Counted from the first letter of the stretch, positions 33,801 through 44,924 are shown. The stretch: DNA of 64,000 nt from Zygnema circumcarinatum (GCA_037447605.1 CM074811.1:2620809-2684808); one strand, 5' to 3'. The notes: generated from the letters alone by a model not told the origin. A program made the numbers and translations.

Positions 33801-36513
33801 TAAGGAAGTTCAAACAACTCACCACATCGTTGGTGTCCCAGTTCCCATAGTCAAAGAGACCACGGATGAGGTAACGTCCCGCAGTTGGCACAGGAACAGA
33901 GTAGCAATTCAGCTGAGAAGAAAGCAGAGGATCGAAGTATCGAAGAGTCATGGCTGCAGTGATTGAGTTGTTGGGTTGCAAAGCATTTGCAGCACTTCCA
34001 CTTGAAAAGAAGTTATCGGACTGCCAGATGTTTCCAAAACCGTCCGTATAGTTCAGCCCACCTCCGCAATCAACTCGTGCTTTGAAAGCTGCACACAGAA
34101 ACACTAGGGTCAGCATTCCTGCAAATGTGCTCTGATCATGATTAAACCGTTCACACATGTCACCCTGCAACCAAAAGTGAAGAAATCGTACCACCAGGCT
34201 GTTGAACCTCAACGTAGGGTTTGATAATCTCGTAAATTTCAATGCCATTGACAAGTGGAGGTAATCCCAGCGGCCATTCTTCCTTCAAAAACACTACTTC
34301 AATCATTCCTTCCCAGGTGCCATCATCTCCTTGAGTGAGGTTCGCCAATTCTACTTCCAGAGTGTGTATGTAAACTGTTTGCCCTTGGCTTGCAAATGCT
34401 GCGAGGTCAATAAGTTGTGAGAATACATTGTTGATGATAATTTTAAAGCCGCGCTGATTTGGCTGCAAGAACGAAACAAAACGGGAACGGGATTAGGATT
34501 CTTGGAGTTAAGCAACCAAACTTTTGGAGGTAAATCAACATCCAACCACAGTCCAGGCCCAACGCACAGCAAAGGAAATAGCGGTACCTGCACAGTAGTG
34601 TCGACTTCAGCTAAGTACACAACGACTAAGAAGTTGTTGGCAGTGTTGACTGGGCGAATGGAACTGAAAAGGTATCCCGTGGAATTCCCGGTAGCCTGCA
34701 CCAACACATTCCAATTTTAGCCACCTCATTACGAAGTCCTCAAATACAATCATCCCATTCATTGATAAATCTAGGAACTGCAGCATTACCTCTCGAGCAC
34801 TGCGGAGCATATCCTGCGGAAGACCGTAGGTTGCGAGAGTTGTTTGAATGACAATATCCTGTGAGGCACTAAGCTGTTTCCACAAATCGTCAGATACTGA
34901 CGGATCCTCTCGTAAGTCGTCAGTCCAAGTGCGGTAGCCCTTGTTATCAGTGGCAGTGGGAACAACAGCTGAACCTCCAGAGTTGATTCGTGCCCATGCT
35001 GAGAGCACCACATCATCAGGAGCAGTCTCTGTGAATATGCCATTGTCCTGCCAGGTGTCACAAAATGACGAATTAGAAATGCCTGGCAGTGAGCAACAAG
35101 CATGGTCCTGCACATGGTGTGCTACTGGAAAAAATGGATGAAACGATAATGCTTACCACAGGCAAAACTTGGATGGAGTTGACAAATGGAGGGGAAACGT
35201 AATCCAGACCGTCCCCAGACGACTGGAGAGGAAGGAAGCAGATGCTTGCATTCCCATCAGTAATTGTGGCAATGTAGTCCGTGTAGTAAACGGGAATTTG
35301 CCAGCCAAAATCTCCTACAGCTTCTACAAAGTATTCCTCCACGCTCACACCAATGGAAAGACTTCCCCCATTGCTCTGAAAGATTCGAGTGTACTCCGAG
35401 TCGTAGCTGCCATCATCAGAAGGGCGAAAAGTTAGCGCGGTTTTCCCCTCTACGGAACAGACCAAAATCAGAAATAAAACCAACCTACCAACATATAAAC
35501 ACCACGTAGGAGGTTTTTTGCCAGGACGCACTTGTTATAGCAGAAGCTAAGTCGGATGAGATAACGCCCTTTCTCCGGAGCCACTGGAATCTCGTAGCAG
35601 CTGTCTCCGCGCTTCCACACTCGCAATGTTTGATCAACGGCCGACATTCCTGCAACGAGGTTGCCCTGCAGAGTGCCAAAAGCCAGCCGCAAATCACTTC
35701 CCCATACGCCCACTGTTGAAATAATTGTTTCCATACCAACTATAAAATCTAAGGCAGCAAATTTTGCTGCCAAGCATTACCGTTGGGATGGTTCCGATAG
35801 TGCCATTTGGCGAATAGAACTGATCCGCCATCCACTGGATGCCGGTGGTAGTGTCAAGGAAGCCGTTGGGGTTTCCAGAGTCGATGTAAATTGGACCTGT
35901 TCAAGAGAAAATCAAATTCCAATTAGACAGGCTTCCTCGGCTTCTTGAAAACCATTGAGACATCGATGACACCTCCTGCCAGTTTCTTCACATGACATCA
36001 GCAATCTTAAGATTGTCATCAGGAATCAGGACAAAGCATTGATAAAACATCACGTGTCATGTGAAGCGGTATCTGAAAATCTTCACCACTTAAAACCTAT
36101 ATCCTGTAGAGGAACGTCCTAAAGGTTGCCTCTTTCACACGAGACAGCGATTCAGAGGCACATGACGGACAGAGCCGAGCAGACTACCCGAGCATGCACA
36201 GAGTCATAAATGCTACCGAGTGCATGAAGGCTCATGGAAACAATACTGCATTCCGGATAAAAGGAAAACATTTTATCCATTCCAGCCCTATCGTCCCATT
36301 TAAACAGCTGCCTATTCTACGACGTATTCCAAAATCGAGCACTGCACTTCATCCTGCACGTTCCCCTTCACCCTTGACCTACTCCATCACTACCTGCTTC
36401 CAGCCCAGCCATCCCCTGCCAACCCTACACTCACTCTGATCCACCGACGCAGCCAATGCCGCTCCAACCATTCCAAAAACAAGCACCATTCTCAGCATCT
36501 TTCCGGCAGCCAT
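30825..36513 (-). CDS. Malectin-like/LRR receptor-like protein with two malectin-like modules and no kinase
   Basis: Nineteen exons, ATG at 36513: 36435-36513, 35781-35896, 35489-35712, 35157-35447, 34790-35047, 34588-34695, 34192-34462, 33823-34088, 33527-33700, 33236-33411, 32930-33129, 32553-32825, 32309-32444, 32123-32194, 31921-31992, 31721-31798, 31526-31600, 31161-31435 and 30825-30883; about 1,067 aa. Order: signal peptide; malectin-like module 1 (IYIDSGNPNGF to GIEIYEII); module 2 (VDCGGGLNYTDGFGNIW to GVEIYGVF); LRR N-cap (GWQGDPCAPVAWRGVTC); about four LRRs (LDLSGNTLTGNIP), two in 72-nt exons; YSGNPYLCGGQG; a Gly-rich hinge; a membrane span at about 999-1024; RRQRQRRR; a ~43-residue tail ending SANEFELSAPAPN. 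It resembles the Arabidopsis RLP4 layout, which has one such module. A wall-glycan-sensing role is inferred. Exons 2 and 3 disagree by one nucleotide. Confidence 0.83.
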
Positions 36514-37430
36514 GGCCTCCGTGATCCCTCTCCCTCTCCCTATCCCCTTCCCTCTCTCCCTCCCTCTCTCTCTCTCCCTCCCACTCCTGTCTCCTGCAAG
36601 GAGCAGTGCCGCCTCCGCAGTCCTGCGCCGGTAGCCCTTGCACCCGAACCTGCCCCTCAATATAGGGGGTCCTTCTGCCAGCCCAGGCGTGACCGTACCA
36701 CCGTACCACCGTACCACCGTACGCTCGTACGTCGGCGCGCCGGGCCGCGAATCAATCGCAGCAGCGCATTAACGGCCGCGTCGGGCGGCAGAGGCGCGGC
36801 CCTTTCGTCCCGCCGCCTTCGCACGTGCCGGGGCGCGCCCCCGCCGCGCGCCAGCTGCCTTTGTCCGTACACCTCCAAAGGCCGCTCGGACCGCCGCCTT
36901 GTCTCAACCGCCCTGGAAATCCGCTCGGGCCCGCCCCATCGGGCTCATAATCGGTACCTTGCTAGGGTAAGCCTTGGGCCATCAGAGGCATTACTCTAGA
37001 AAACGTGGCCAGCTAGATCCCCCCGTATCCCGGCGGCCGACGTAATCCGGCCGTCGCGGAGCGCGCCGCGGCGGAGTTCAGTTCCGATCGCGCGGCCGCA
37101 ATCAGCTGAACCGCGCGAGCCGCGATTGGCTGGAGCCAAACTCGCGAATCGCGCGCTGCCGCGTGGCAGGTCGCCAAGTGGGACCCGGGCGGCGGCGGTC
37201 TCCGGCCCGCGCGCCGGCGCTGGCGCCAGCGGAGAGCCACGTGGCGGCGTTAACCGTTGGGATTTGGACCGCTTTGGCTCGCGCGAGCGCGATAATTGCG
37301 CAGATTGGGCCAGCGCGGCGAGGCGGCGGAGCCGCGACCCGAGGCCCGTACGGAACTGCCACGCGGCAGGCGGGTAATGGTAGAGATTCAATGTTTGGGG
37401 GCTGGAGAGATGTCGCACGTGCGAGGCGGC
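36514..37430. promoter_or_regulatory. Upstream region of the receptor gene, GC-rich
   Basis: CT-rich sequence directly upstream of the receptor start (36520-36600), then GC-rich DNA to about 37430. A short CCACCGTA tandem lies at about 36698-36720. A 239-residue minus-strand frame (36996-37715) is Arg/Pro/Ala-rich and compositional. No gene is supported. Confidence 0.35.
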
Positions 37431-37457
37431 ACGGTCATGGGTTCGTGATGGAGGGGA

Positions 37458-37504
37458 TGGATGGATGGATGGATGGATGGATGGATGGATGGATGGATGG
37501 ATGG
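37458..37504. repeat. (ATGG)n microsatellite
   Basis: About eleven perfect tandem copies of ATGG (GGAT phase). Confidence 0.95.
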
Positions 37505-38221
37505 ACCGACCCGCAACAAAGTGCCTCGAAGATGGATGCGGAAATGCCACATGGGATGGCCATGGGGGGATGGGCCCCGCCCGGCACATGTGGATGTGAC
37601 GCGGCATGCGGGCGGGCCAGACTGGCGGGGAGGGCGCCGCAGCGGGGGGATCGGATCCGCTGCTGCTGAAACGACACGTGGATGGAGGGCGGCGCTGATT
37701 GCCGTCGTGCCGCACGACTCGTGCGGCATGTCAAGCGGTACGCACTGTACGGCAATGTCGGTGGGATAGTGTCTCTCTTTAGGCTTCGTCGGAGTGGGCG
37801 CCCAGTTGGGGACTTGGGGCATACCGTGAGGGTGCGTTTTCATGGTTCAAGTTGGATCCGTTCGACTTCCTAAGGTAGCCACTGCGCGGTCAATCCATGT
37901 TCGCGGCTGCTTCTAGCGGTGCGTTGTTGAGCCTAGGCGTAGCTTTCCGATAATAGCTTTTACTTTTGTCCCTAGGTCCTTTAGTTACTCGTGGTTCCCT
38001 ATGATGATTTTGGCCATGTCATTTGATGGCATCGCCGTCGTGAGATCAAGGCCACATTTCTCTCTCCGGGGCACCATAGGTAGGTTTTTCTCGAGCGGCG
38101 AGTCACATGGCATGGCCGCATGAGGTAATGTAGCGGCAACAACCCAATACAGTACTGTACCGCGGCAGCCGTACCGTACCAGTGCTACGGGCTGTACGGT
38201 ACAGTACCGTAGTGTGCCAGC

Positions 38222-38265
38222 TAGGCCCAGGCCCAGGCCCAAGCCCAGGCCCAAGCCCAGGAGCT
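38222..38265. repeat. CCCAGGCCCAAG tandem tract
   Basis: Tandem six-base units CCCAGG/CCCAAG; minus-strand translation gives a spurious Leu-Gly run. Confidence 0.9.
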
Positions 38266-38444
38266 GAGCACCGAGGCAGGCCTGGGAGGCCACGGCAAGT
38301 GGCAGGCAGGGCCGCTGCGGGCCTCGCTGTCGAGCGGACTCGGCTCGCAGCCGCCATCGCGAGTGGAGTCGCGCCGCGTGCATCCCCTCCAAAGTCCAAA
38401 CCCAATCCGCAGTGCCTCCCGGCGGCTGGCACAGAACGGTCGGA

Positions 38445-38690
38445 CCATTGGGGCGCAACCATTGGCCAACCATTGGCTTCCAAAGGTTACCAGCCATTGG
38501 CAATTTCGGTCCGACGGCAAGGGTCTTGGGTTGCAACCATTGTCATCTAGTTTGCGACCATAGGCAATGGTTGATTCGGTCCGACGCCAGTGGCTCGCAG
38601 CCATTGGAATGGTTGGAAACCATTGGACGAACCACTTCTGATCCAATGGTTGGCAACCATGGCAATGGTTGGAACCATTACCTAGAAAGT
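38445..38690. repeat. Array of AACCATTGG / CAATGGTT palindromic words
   Basis: At least ten copies of AACCATTGG, CAATGGTTG or one-base variants in both orientations, unevenly spaced, often adjacent as inverted pairs (for example GGAATGGTTGGAAACCATTG). A second patch lies at 39240-39415. Confidence 0.75.
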
Positions 38691-38790
38691 GCAAATTTAG
38701 AACGCCAACTGGCGGATTCGGACTCACGTCTCATACGGTATTCGTTGGGAGCGACGCGCTTTAGGCTCCGCGACTGCTCCAACTTCCTGC

Positions 38791-39056
38791 AACCGCTTGA
38801 AGCTATGGAGCCTGCAACTCACACGGAGGGTTTCCCACTTTCGCAACGAAGGGTTTCAACTGGCTGCAACTTCTGAGCTTCAGCCGGTTGGAACCCCGAA
38901 AAAGGACACCGCGTCACCCAGCTAGCGCCAGCCACGTGGCCCCAAAAGTTGAACCACGCCAACATGTGTGGAAGTTGAAGAAAGTAGGACCATGAGAACG
39001 CATCCTTAACTGTTTTACCGCAAATTAACATGACAAAACTATATAGAATAGAAAAG
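38791..39056. other. Intergenic spacer
   Basis: No gene, RNA or named repeat recognised between the palindromic-word array and the terminal-inverted-repeat element at 39057. Confidence 0.35.
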
Positions 39057-39477
39057 GATGTGGCATTGATCTCACAAGGGCGAGGCCATCACATGTACAT
39101 GGACAAAAGCAGCATGGGAACCACGAGGAACTGGCCGCGAAGGACCTGAGCACAAAAGGAAAAAGCTAGGAGCGGAAACTACTACTGCTCTACTATATAG
39201 ACTAACAAATCGCCCTAACCAGTTCGAATCATAGGCGATAGTTTGCAACCATTGAGTCCAATGGTTGCAACCGCTGGCAGTGCTTTGGCTCGCAAACATT
39301 CCAATGTTTGAATTCACGGTTGCAATCACTGGCAACGGTTGGTCGAATCAATTGTTCGCAACCATTTCAATGGTTGAGCCAACGGTTGACCCAACGGTTG
39401 ATCCAATGCTCCGTCCTGTGGGACGAAGAGAGAATGGGGAAAGGATGGTCACGCCAGCGTGAGATCAACGCCACATC
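39057..39477. mobile_element. Small element with GATGTGGCATTGATCTCAC inverted ends
   Basis: The left end GATGTGGCATTGATCTCAC and the following GGGCGAGGCCATC (39057-39090) are matched in inverted form at 39444-39477, about 28 of 34 positions by eye. The ends are those of the dispersed repeat family, so this 421-bp unit suggests the family's true structure: a terminal-inverted-repeat MITE. No target-site duplication was visible. The right half contains AACCATTG/CAATGGTT words (39240-39415). Confidence 0.6.
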
Positions 39478-41517
39478 CCTCCTCTGAGATTGACTGGGAA
39501 AGTTGGCAGCGTGGTTGCGCCTGCCCTTGTTTGCAGCTGCTCTTCAGCCACAAGAATTCCCAGTGCTGCAGCCTGCAGGTAAGCGCGCAAACTGCGAGCA
39601 ATATTGGTCGCCATCGGCATCGGTATTGCAAGCTTGGACGTGAGGATGCCGCGCTGTTCTAAAAGATTGCTGTTTTAGGTCTGTTTTGTGTTGTTGGAAC
39701 TTAGCTCAAATAGAAAGTGCCCACTTCTTTTATTATGTGAAGCGTACCTGCGGAGATGCCCTGCGGACTCTCGAGCTAGTCGGCTTGAAGCCAAGTGTTT
39801 GAAATTTCAGCATGGAAACTCAGTGTTGAAACTCATTGTGAGACTCAATCCAGAGTTTTCTTGATTCGACAATCATGATAATTGGTTGCTGCATAGACTT
39901 GATGTGAAGTAGCGGAGACAGATGCAGGCCGCAGAAAATACGTGGAGTATGCTCGGCTTGAGCACTGCGAGTGGTACGTGTCCGAAGTTTCTTTTACATG
40001 TGATTGGCCTGTGGTAGGTTTGTGAGAGGCTCCCAGGGACAAAGGCGTCAGTACGGGCTACTCCCAATGATTGTAGTTTGAGGCAGATGCAGCGAGTGTA
40101 ACCGCAGGTGCTGGAACCAGCTATTTGAGAAAGTCGAAGTCTAGATGTTAATCTGAAGAGCCTTAGTTGAAGTCGAGGTTGCAGGACAAAGTGTGCAAGT
40201 TCCAACGAGTGGAAGCCTGGAACGAGCGAGGCTGCTGCTGCAGGAGGATATTGAGCAGGCGAATGCCAGGCTGCCGCACTTTTGGGAACAGGCCTCATTG
40301 TGGCCGCTGCACTCCCTTGTATGCACATATTGATTGGACTGCTTGCTGAGTAAAATGTATCAGGCGACATCTGAACTACCTCCATTGCTGGCCCAGTTGC
40401 TGCAACATTTTTGTTAACTCTGTGGCAATATTTTGCAACGGCAATTCAACTATGTACACTTGGAGAATTTATCTGACTGTGATTTCGTGGCATCAGTTAG
40501 CTGCTACTCGCTGGCATGCCCTGACCATGCCCTGAACACGGCTTGCCGCCTGTTCAGCGTCCTCATTTGCACTTGGGAGGCACCTGCAGGTCCATGATAC
40601 CCAAGGTATCTCAGTTGCACTTCTTCCTCCGGCAGCTGAAGAAGATGCAACGTCAAGAGCCCGCCTGGAGGCCATGCAAACTGAAGAATGACTCTGAAAG
40701 GTGGTTGAGAAGGATGAGCGTGGATCAGAGTTCAGCATTGCAAAGGAGCAGTCACCCTTGTAACCCATAGTGCATATCCTTTCCATAACTGACCATTTCT
40801 TTCCTTGCATCTGGATATCTGTCACCTGTGCTGTTTTACACGTCCATGCCGGCTCGGTTTCGTTCAAGCCTACCATGTCTACTTACAGGGAGCAGCTTCA
40901 AAAAGGAGTATGAAAACAGTTACAATTAAAGCATATTCATGCGAGGCACCTTACGTATTGCGATTCCTTCAAGGCCTGGCTTCTCTCAAATTTTGATTGT
41001 GAGCTACTTAGAAACTTTCAAGTCAGAACAGTTTCCCCGTTCGTCACTTTGTCTCATGGTGGCAGCGGGACTAAGCTTCCGGAGAAGAAATGCTTATAGA
41101 GAACAAAGGCTCATTGGTACAAGAAGGAAAACCAATTTTTAATATGAGACTGCGATTACACAGCCATTCACTTTTCAGGAACAGTGACGGCGCTAACTGA
41201 AAGCTTTTAACCTGTTGGCGCTGCCTGTCTAGGGTTGACGTACTCTAGAACTGAGGCAAAATCCACTTCATCCATGAAACTCTGCCGGACTTACAATTCA
41301 ACTCTTCCTGAACTCAGCACTATATTTTTCTTTCTCTTTATCTCTCTCTCTTTTTCTCTCTTTCCCTCCTCTCTCTCCCTCTCTCTCTTTCTCTTTCTCT
41401 CTTTCTCTTTCTCTCTCTCCCCTCTCGCCCTCCCTCCCTTCCTCTCATCCCTCTTCCATCCACAACAAGGCTTTGCAGCGTCAGTCACAAATGAAGATCA
41501 CCCTCCCGGATCCAGGA
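39478..41517 (+). other. Possible unidentified gene or pseudogene (about 39921-40770)
   Basis: Candidate plus-strand exons: an ATG at 39921 (MQAAENTWSMLGLS) ending at GTACGT, then a short exon at about 40085, then one after a TTGCAG acceptor near 40185 (SLERARLLLQEDIEQANARL). The first three join in phase. Further on, about 40565-40760, a coiled-coil-like frame (AAEEDATSRARLEAMQTEE) is separated by two in-frame stops from VVEKDERGSEFSIAKEQ and a stop. I cannot connect these into a full protein or name a family. A CT microsatellite lies at about 41330-41440. The last stretch is the 3' flank of the uL22 gene. Confidence 0.25.
41330..41440. repeat. CT microsatellite
   Basis: Imperfect (CT)n/(CTTT)n pyrimidine run with no coding role, 3' of the uL22 gene. 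Confidence 0.85.
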
Positions 41518-44397
41518 TCAGCTTTTCTCAGGCACCTCTGCCTCTTCCCCTCCTGCTTTGCTTTGCCTGCCAACTTCAATGAGTCTGTGGGGCGTCAGCT
41601 TCGTGGCCCGCCTCTTCCTCCCGCTGAAGGAGCTCGCCCTCGCCAGAACTCTCCGCATGGCTCCATCCATCTCCTTCACTATCACTGTCAAGTTGCACCG
41701 AGCACGCTCCCGAATCCCCGACTTCCCTCGGCCATGAGGGAAGTTGTGCTTTATGAAGCGATCCTTCCCAACAAACGCCTCAGCTGCACATACCCGAGCA
41801 AGCCGTTGGTAAGCAGACTTCTGTATATCCATGGGCGTGTACTAGTTCAACCCTAAGAAGGACATGTTCGTGGGAACCACAACGGGCGATTCAAAGCCAA
41901 ACAAACCACAGCAGCGATTTAATTAGGTTGTTGAGAGGTAATGTTATTCCAACCTCCAAAAATACGTTGACAACTGGAATAACAACGAGCAGAGGATGGT
42001 GCGAGTCCATGCATCGTGACATGCAGAATGAAGAATGAGAGGGCTGCAAACGCTCTCAGAATGCCTCACCCACAAACAGCTCGGATGACTTCAAACCGTG
42101 GTTTTGCACCCCATTAGCTGCGGCAGCCTTCACGAGCTGCACCACCACATGGCAGAAACTTTAGACCTTTGAGTTTAAGATTTTATTGAGCTACATAGAA
42201 AGTTCAAGTTCAACAATCACAAGACGAACAGAGAGAGAGAGAGAGAAGACAGAGGCCGTAAAGGCAGCTACAGCTAGGAAGTAGGAATGAAAAGAGTATC
42301 AAAATCTCTGCCAAGTAAGCATCCTTCGTCACACTTACCTTGGCCACAGTTTTGGCTGCTCGCTTTGTAGATACCTCCATTTGAATCAAAGCATCTTCCA
42401 CACGCATTCCACGAACAAGCGAAGCCACGAGGTTGACCTTCTTGGGACTCTGCCAGTAAGGATACACAGCATTGCACGGGAAAGCTTGATGATGGTTCTC
42501 AAGGACTTTCAAAAACTGAAGTATCAAACAAGACTAAGTCGGTACTCATTCAGCAGCAACCTTCTACATGAGACAGGGTAGCAACGGTAGCTTTAAGATC
42601 CCGGTATTTGATAGATGCGTGGATACAACCATAAGACAAATGATCCTGAGATGTCCCTCCATGGCGAAGTAGTGAATGCCACACCTGCTTAATCCCCGGC
42701 AGTCTCGCTCTGCCAATTCCCGGCCCAACTTTTGATGGCTGTGGCAACGAAGAGCTGGATGCTGCTAGACTGGAGGCTGCTGACTCAGCAGCTGCAAGTA
42801 CACCGCCCCATGGTGCAGCCGCACCTGTCGTGATGGCCTGCAAAATGCAGGGCACCAAACTTGAACTAGATGCGATCGACTCACATAAAAGACAATTAGA
42901 ATATTTGCAGGTTTTGTTCGCAATAATGTAGCTACCGAGGAGAGTTCATCACAATCCTCTGATGCTGAGAACAAATAGCTGAAGAGTGCATGAAGCCAGT
43001 TGCACTGTTGAACTTAAGAGAACAAGCTACAACAATTTAAGGTCGATGCTGAACAAGTGGATTGCTATAAAGCTGATTTCTCCAATTTCATATGAATGGG
43101 AAACTCTAGCCACCATAGCAGATTCATTGACGTACATTACACAATACATGAGAATGGGAAGAACTATGGAGCACACAAGAACCAATTTTGTGTACTTTAG
43201 GCATTTGTATTGAACCAAACTATTCAAGAATATTAGAAGGCCCGGATCATATTTGAAGGAGCATTGCAAGGTAATTACTCGAAGGTCGAATAATGTGGCC
43301 ATATCCAGGCATTTGCCTCTATCTTGGCCATGTTATTTCAAAACCACGGAGTCAATACTTAAGCCCTTCTAGACCCTAGATAGCCAAGACAGGATGCTTT
43401 CATTCTACACTGTAGCTGCCAAAGTGCAATTGCTAAATGCTTAGCTTTTGGTTGACGAGGTGACATGAAATGTACGGCTAAGCTGCCTGCTTACCCGTTG
43501 TTGCCATCCCAAGGCAGCGCCAAGACGGCTGTGCCCGAGGTCATAAGGGCTCCAGATCGAGTGCACGGCTCCTGAATTCCTTTTACCTGCAAGCCGAGGC
43601 GAAAAGAAGATTCAATAATGGGAGGAAACTTTAACTGATAGTCTCTTGGAGGATTCCAAAAAAGTTCGAGTGTGAGTGAGAAGTCGACTATACCACAGGC
43701 AAATCCCGAAAGAAAATAAGACTACCTTAGGGCATCACTTTACTCATGCAAGAGAAGAAGTGAGTAAAGGACTTTAGGTTGGCGACGGGAATAGAGGTTA
43801 CGCCTCCCACGGCTAAAATCATGACAAAGTGTACCTACATTGTCAAGGAGACAGTGAGCTAAACGAGGAAATTCCCTTTGCTCAAACTATTACTTGCTAC
43901 TACTACTACAACTACTACTTCCTCACTACTAACTACTAGCTTTCAACGCCCCCTCTTAAGCTTCCAACCCTCAAATCCTGAAATCTCATTTGCCTTATCA
44001 GCTAAAAAAAAAAATGAATGAATTGAGTACGAGAAAAATGGGAGCAAAGGCAAAGCATGGAGAGAGGAACGGCGCTGAGGGAGACAGAATCTGCGGATGG
44101 GGAACAAAGTTTAAAGGAATGGGAGAACAAAACGTTTCAGCTTCTCAGTAGCTCTACTCCCTTGGCTCCTTCTGCTCCTTCCAGCTCACCGCAACCCGAC
44201 AATTTCTGAACAAAATGTCAAAGAAGCGTACCAAGCAGCAGAGGAAGCTCCTTCCCGCTCTCCCTCTCCTGGACAAGCAAAGTGTGGAGACCCGTCCTCA
44301 CGCAACCCGCCAAGAGCTGCGGATGCTCTCCATGGTTCCTGCGCCATAGCTGCTTCTGCGCATGCGCAGCCACGCGCAGCCAATTCATCCCCGGCAT
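41518..44397 (-). CDS. Mitochondrial ribosomal protein uL22 (RPL22)
   Basis: uL22 is a large-subunit ribosomal protein that lines the peptide exit tunnel. Six exons keep frame: 44232-44397 (ATG 44397), 43495-43586, 42685-42837, 42339-42449, 42070-42136 and 41518-41783 (284 aa). The first ~120 residues are Arg/Ser/Ala-rich; the beginning (MNWLRVAAHAQKQLWRR) looks like an amphipathic mitochondrial presequence. The uL22 domain starts at about residue 135: GIKQSPKKVNLVA, LVRGMRVEDAL, KRAAKTVAK, NGVQNHGL, AEAFVGKD, then the hairpin RGKSGIRERARCNLTV. The C-terminal extension (RRATKLTPHRLIEVG) and GIKQSPKKVNLV match nuclear-encoded plant mitochondrial uL22 better than the plastid form; mitochondrial assignment is by resemblance. 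Its start is 527 bp from the divergent MED11 gene. Confidence 0.86.
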
Positions 44398-44924
44398 GCC
44401 ACTACCTTGCACCGCAAACCCTAATATCCCCACAGCACGACAGGAGATGCAGGATGCTGCTGAAGATAATCAAAATTTGTATCCTGTAACGCTCTGCATG
44501 CCCGCAAGAAAAATCAGACGCTAACCGTAAACCATAATCCTGACCCCAAAAGCCTGGCCCCTAACCTAACCCTAACCCTAACTCTAACCCTATCCCAAAC
44601 CCTAACCCTGACCCTAACGCTAATTTTCCTCCCCTTCACGGCACCGCACAAGGCTTTTCTGCATTGGGGGCTCACTGCACAGCCAGCCGTGGTCAAGCTC
44701 CTCCAATGAAAACTCGCCACGAGAAAAAAAGTCTGACGTGGCGGTTCGCCATTGGATGATTCTTTAGCCCGTGTCTACCTCGTTTCAACTCGTCCTGCGA
44801 CTTCTGTATTTTCGTTTTTGGCCTTCAGGATTGATGTGGAGAGGGCAGCTTCTCTGCATTGTGGTTGAGGAGAGAGGGGGCAGAGGGAGGGAGGGAGGAG
44901 GAGGAGGAGTGAGCTGAGGGAGCC
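44398..44924. promoter_or_regulatory. Divergent promoter of uL22m and MED11 with telomere-type repeats
   Basis: 527 bp between two outward-facing start codons. At about 44568-44625 lies a degenerate run of CCTAACCCTAACCCTAACTC type, including AAACCCTAACCC. In plants the telo box AAACCCTAA is common in promoters of ribosomal-protein genes, so part of this run may be a real regulatory site. A purine tract (GGGAGGGAGGAGGAGG) at 44878-44912 precedes the MED11 start. Confidence 0.55.
44568..44625. repeat. Interstitial telomere-like repeat
   Basis: About nine CCCTAA-type units with substitutions (CCTAACC, CCCTAAC, TCTAAC, CCCAAAC, CCCTGAC). Six-base CCCTAA units predominate rather than the seven-base plant type. 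Confidence 0.8.

Larger units (their letters stand above)
37505..38790. other. Repeat-rich intergenic DNA
   Basis: No gene is supported. It contains a reverse-oriented copy of the dispersed repeat (about 37980-38065) and a GTACGG-rich near-palindrome (about 38148-38214). It also has a (CCCAGG)n-like tract at 38222-38265 and an array of AACCATTGG/CAATGGTT words at about 38445-38690. Confidence 0.5.

Noticed and set aside
36996-37715. 239-residue minus-strand frame
   Set aside because: GC-driven Arg/Pro/Ala composition, runs through the (ATGG)n microsatellite as Ile-His-Pro-Ser repeats, and has no conserved motif.
39150-39240. tRNA-like B box (AGTTCGAATC) near 39219
   Set aside because: No matching A box or acceptor stem could be found upstream at the right distance.
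44216-44353. 45-residue plus-strand frame starting MSKKRTKQQRKLLP
   Set aside because: It is exactly antisense to the first uL22m exon, whose splice phases join perfectly to the rest of that gene.
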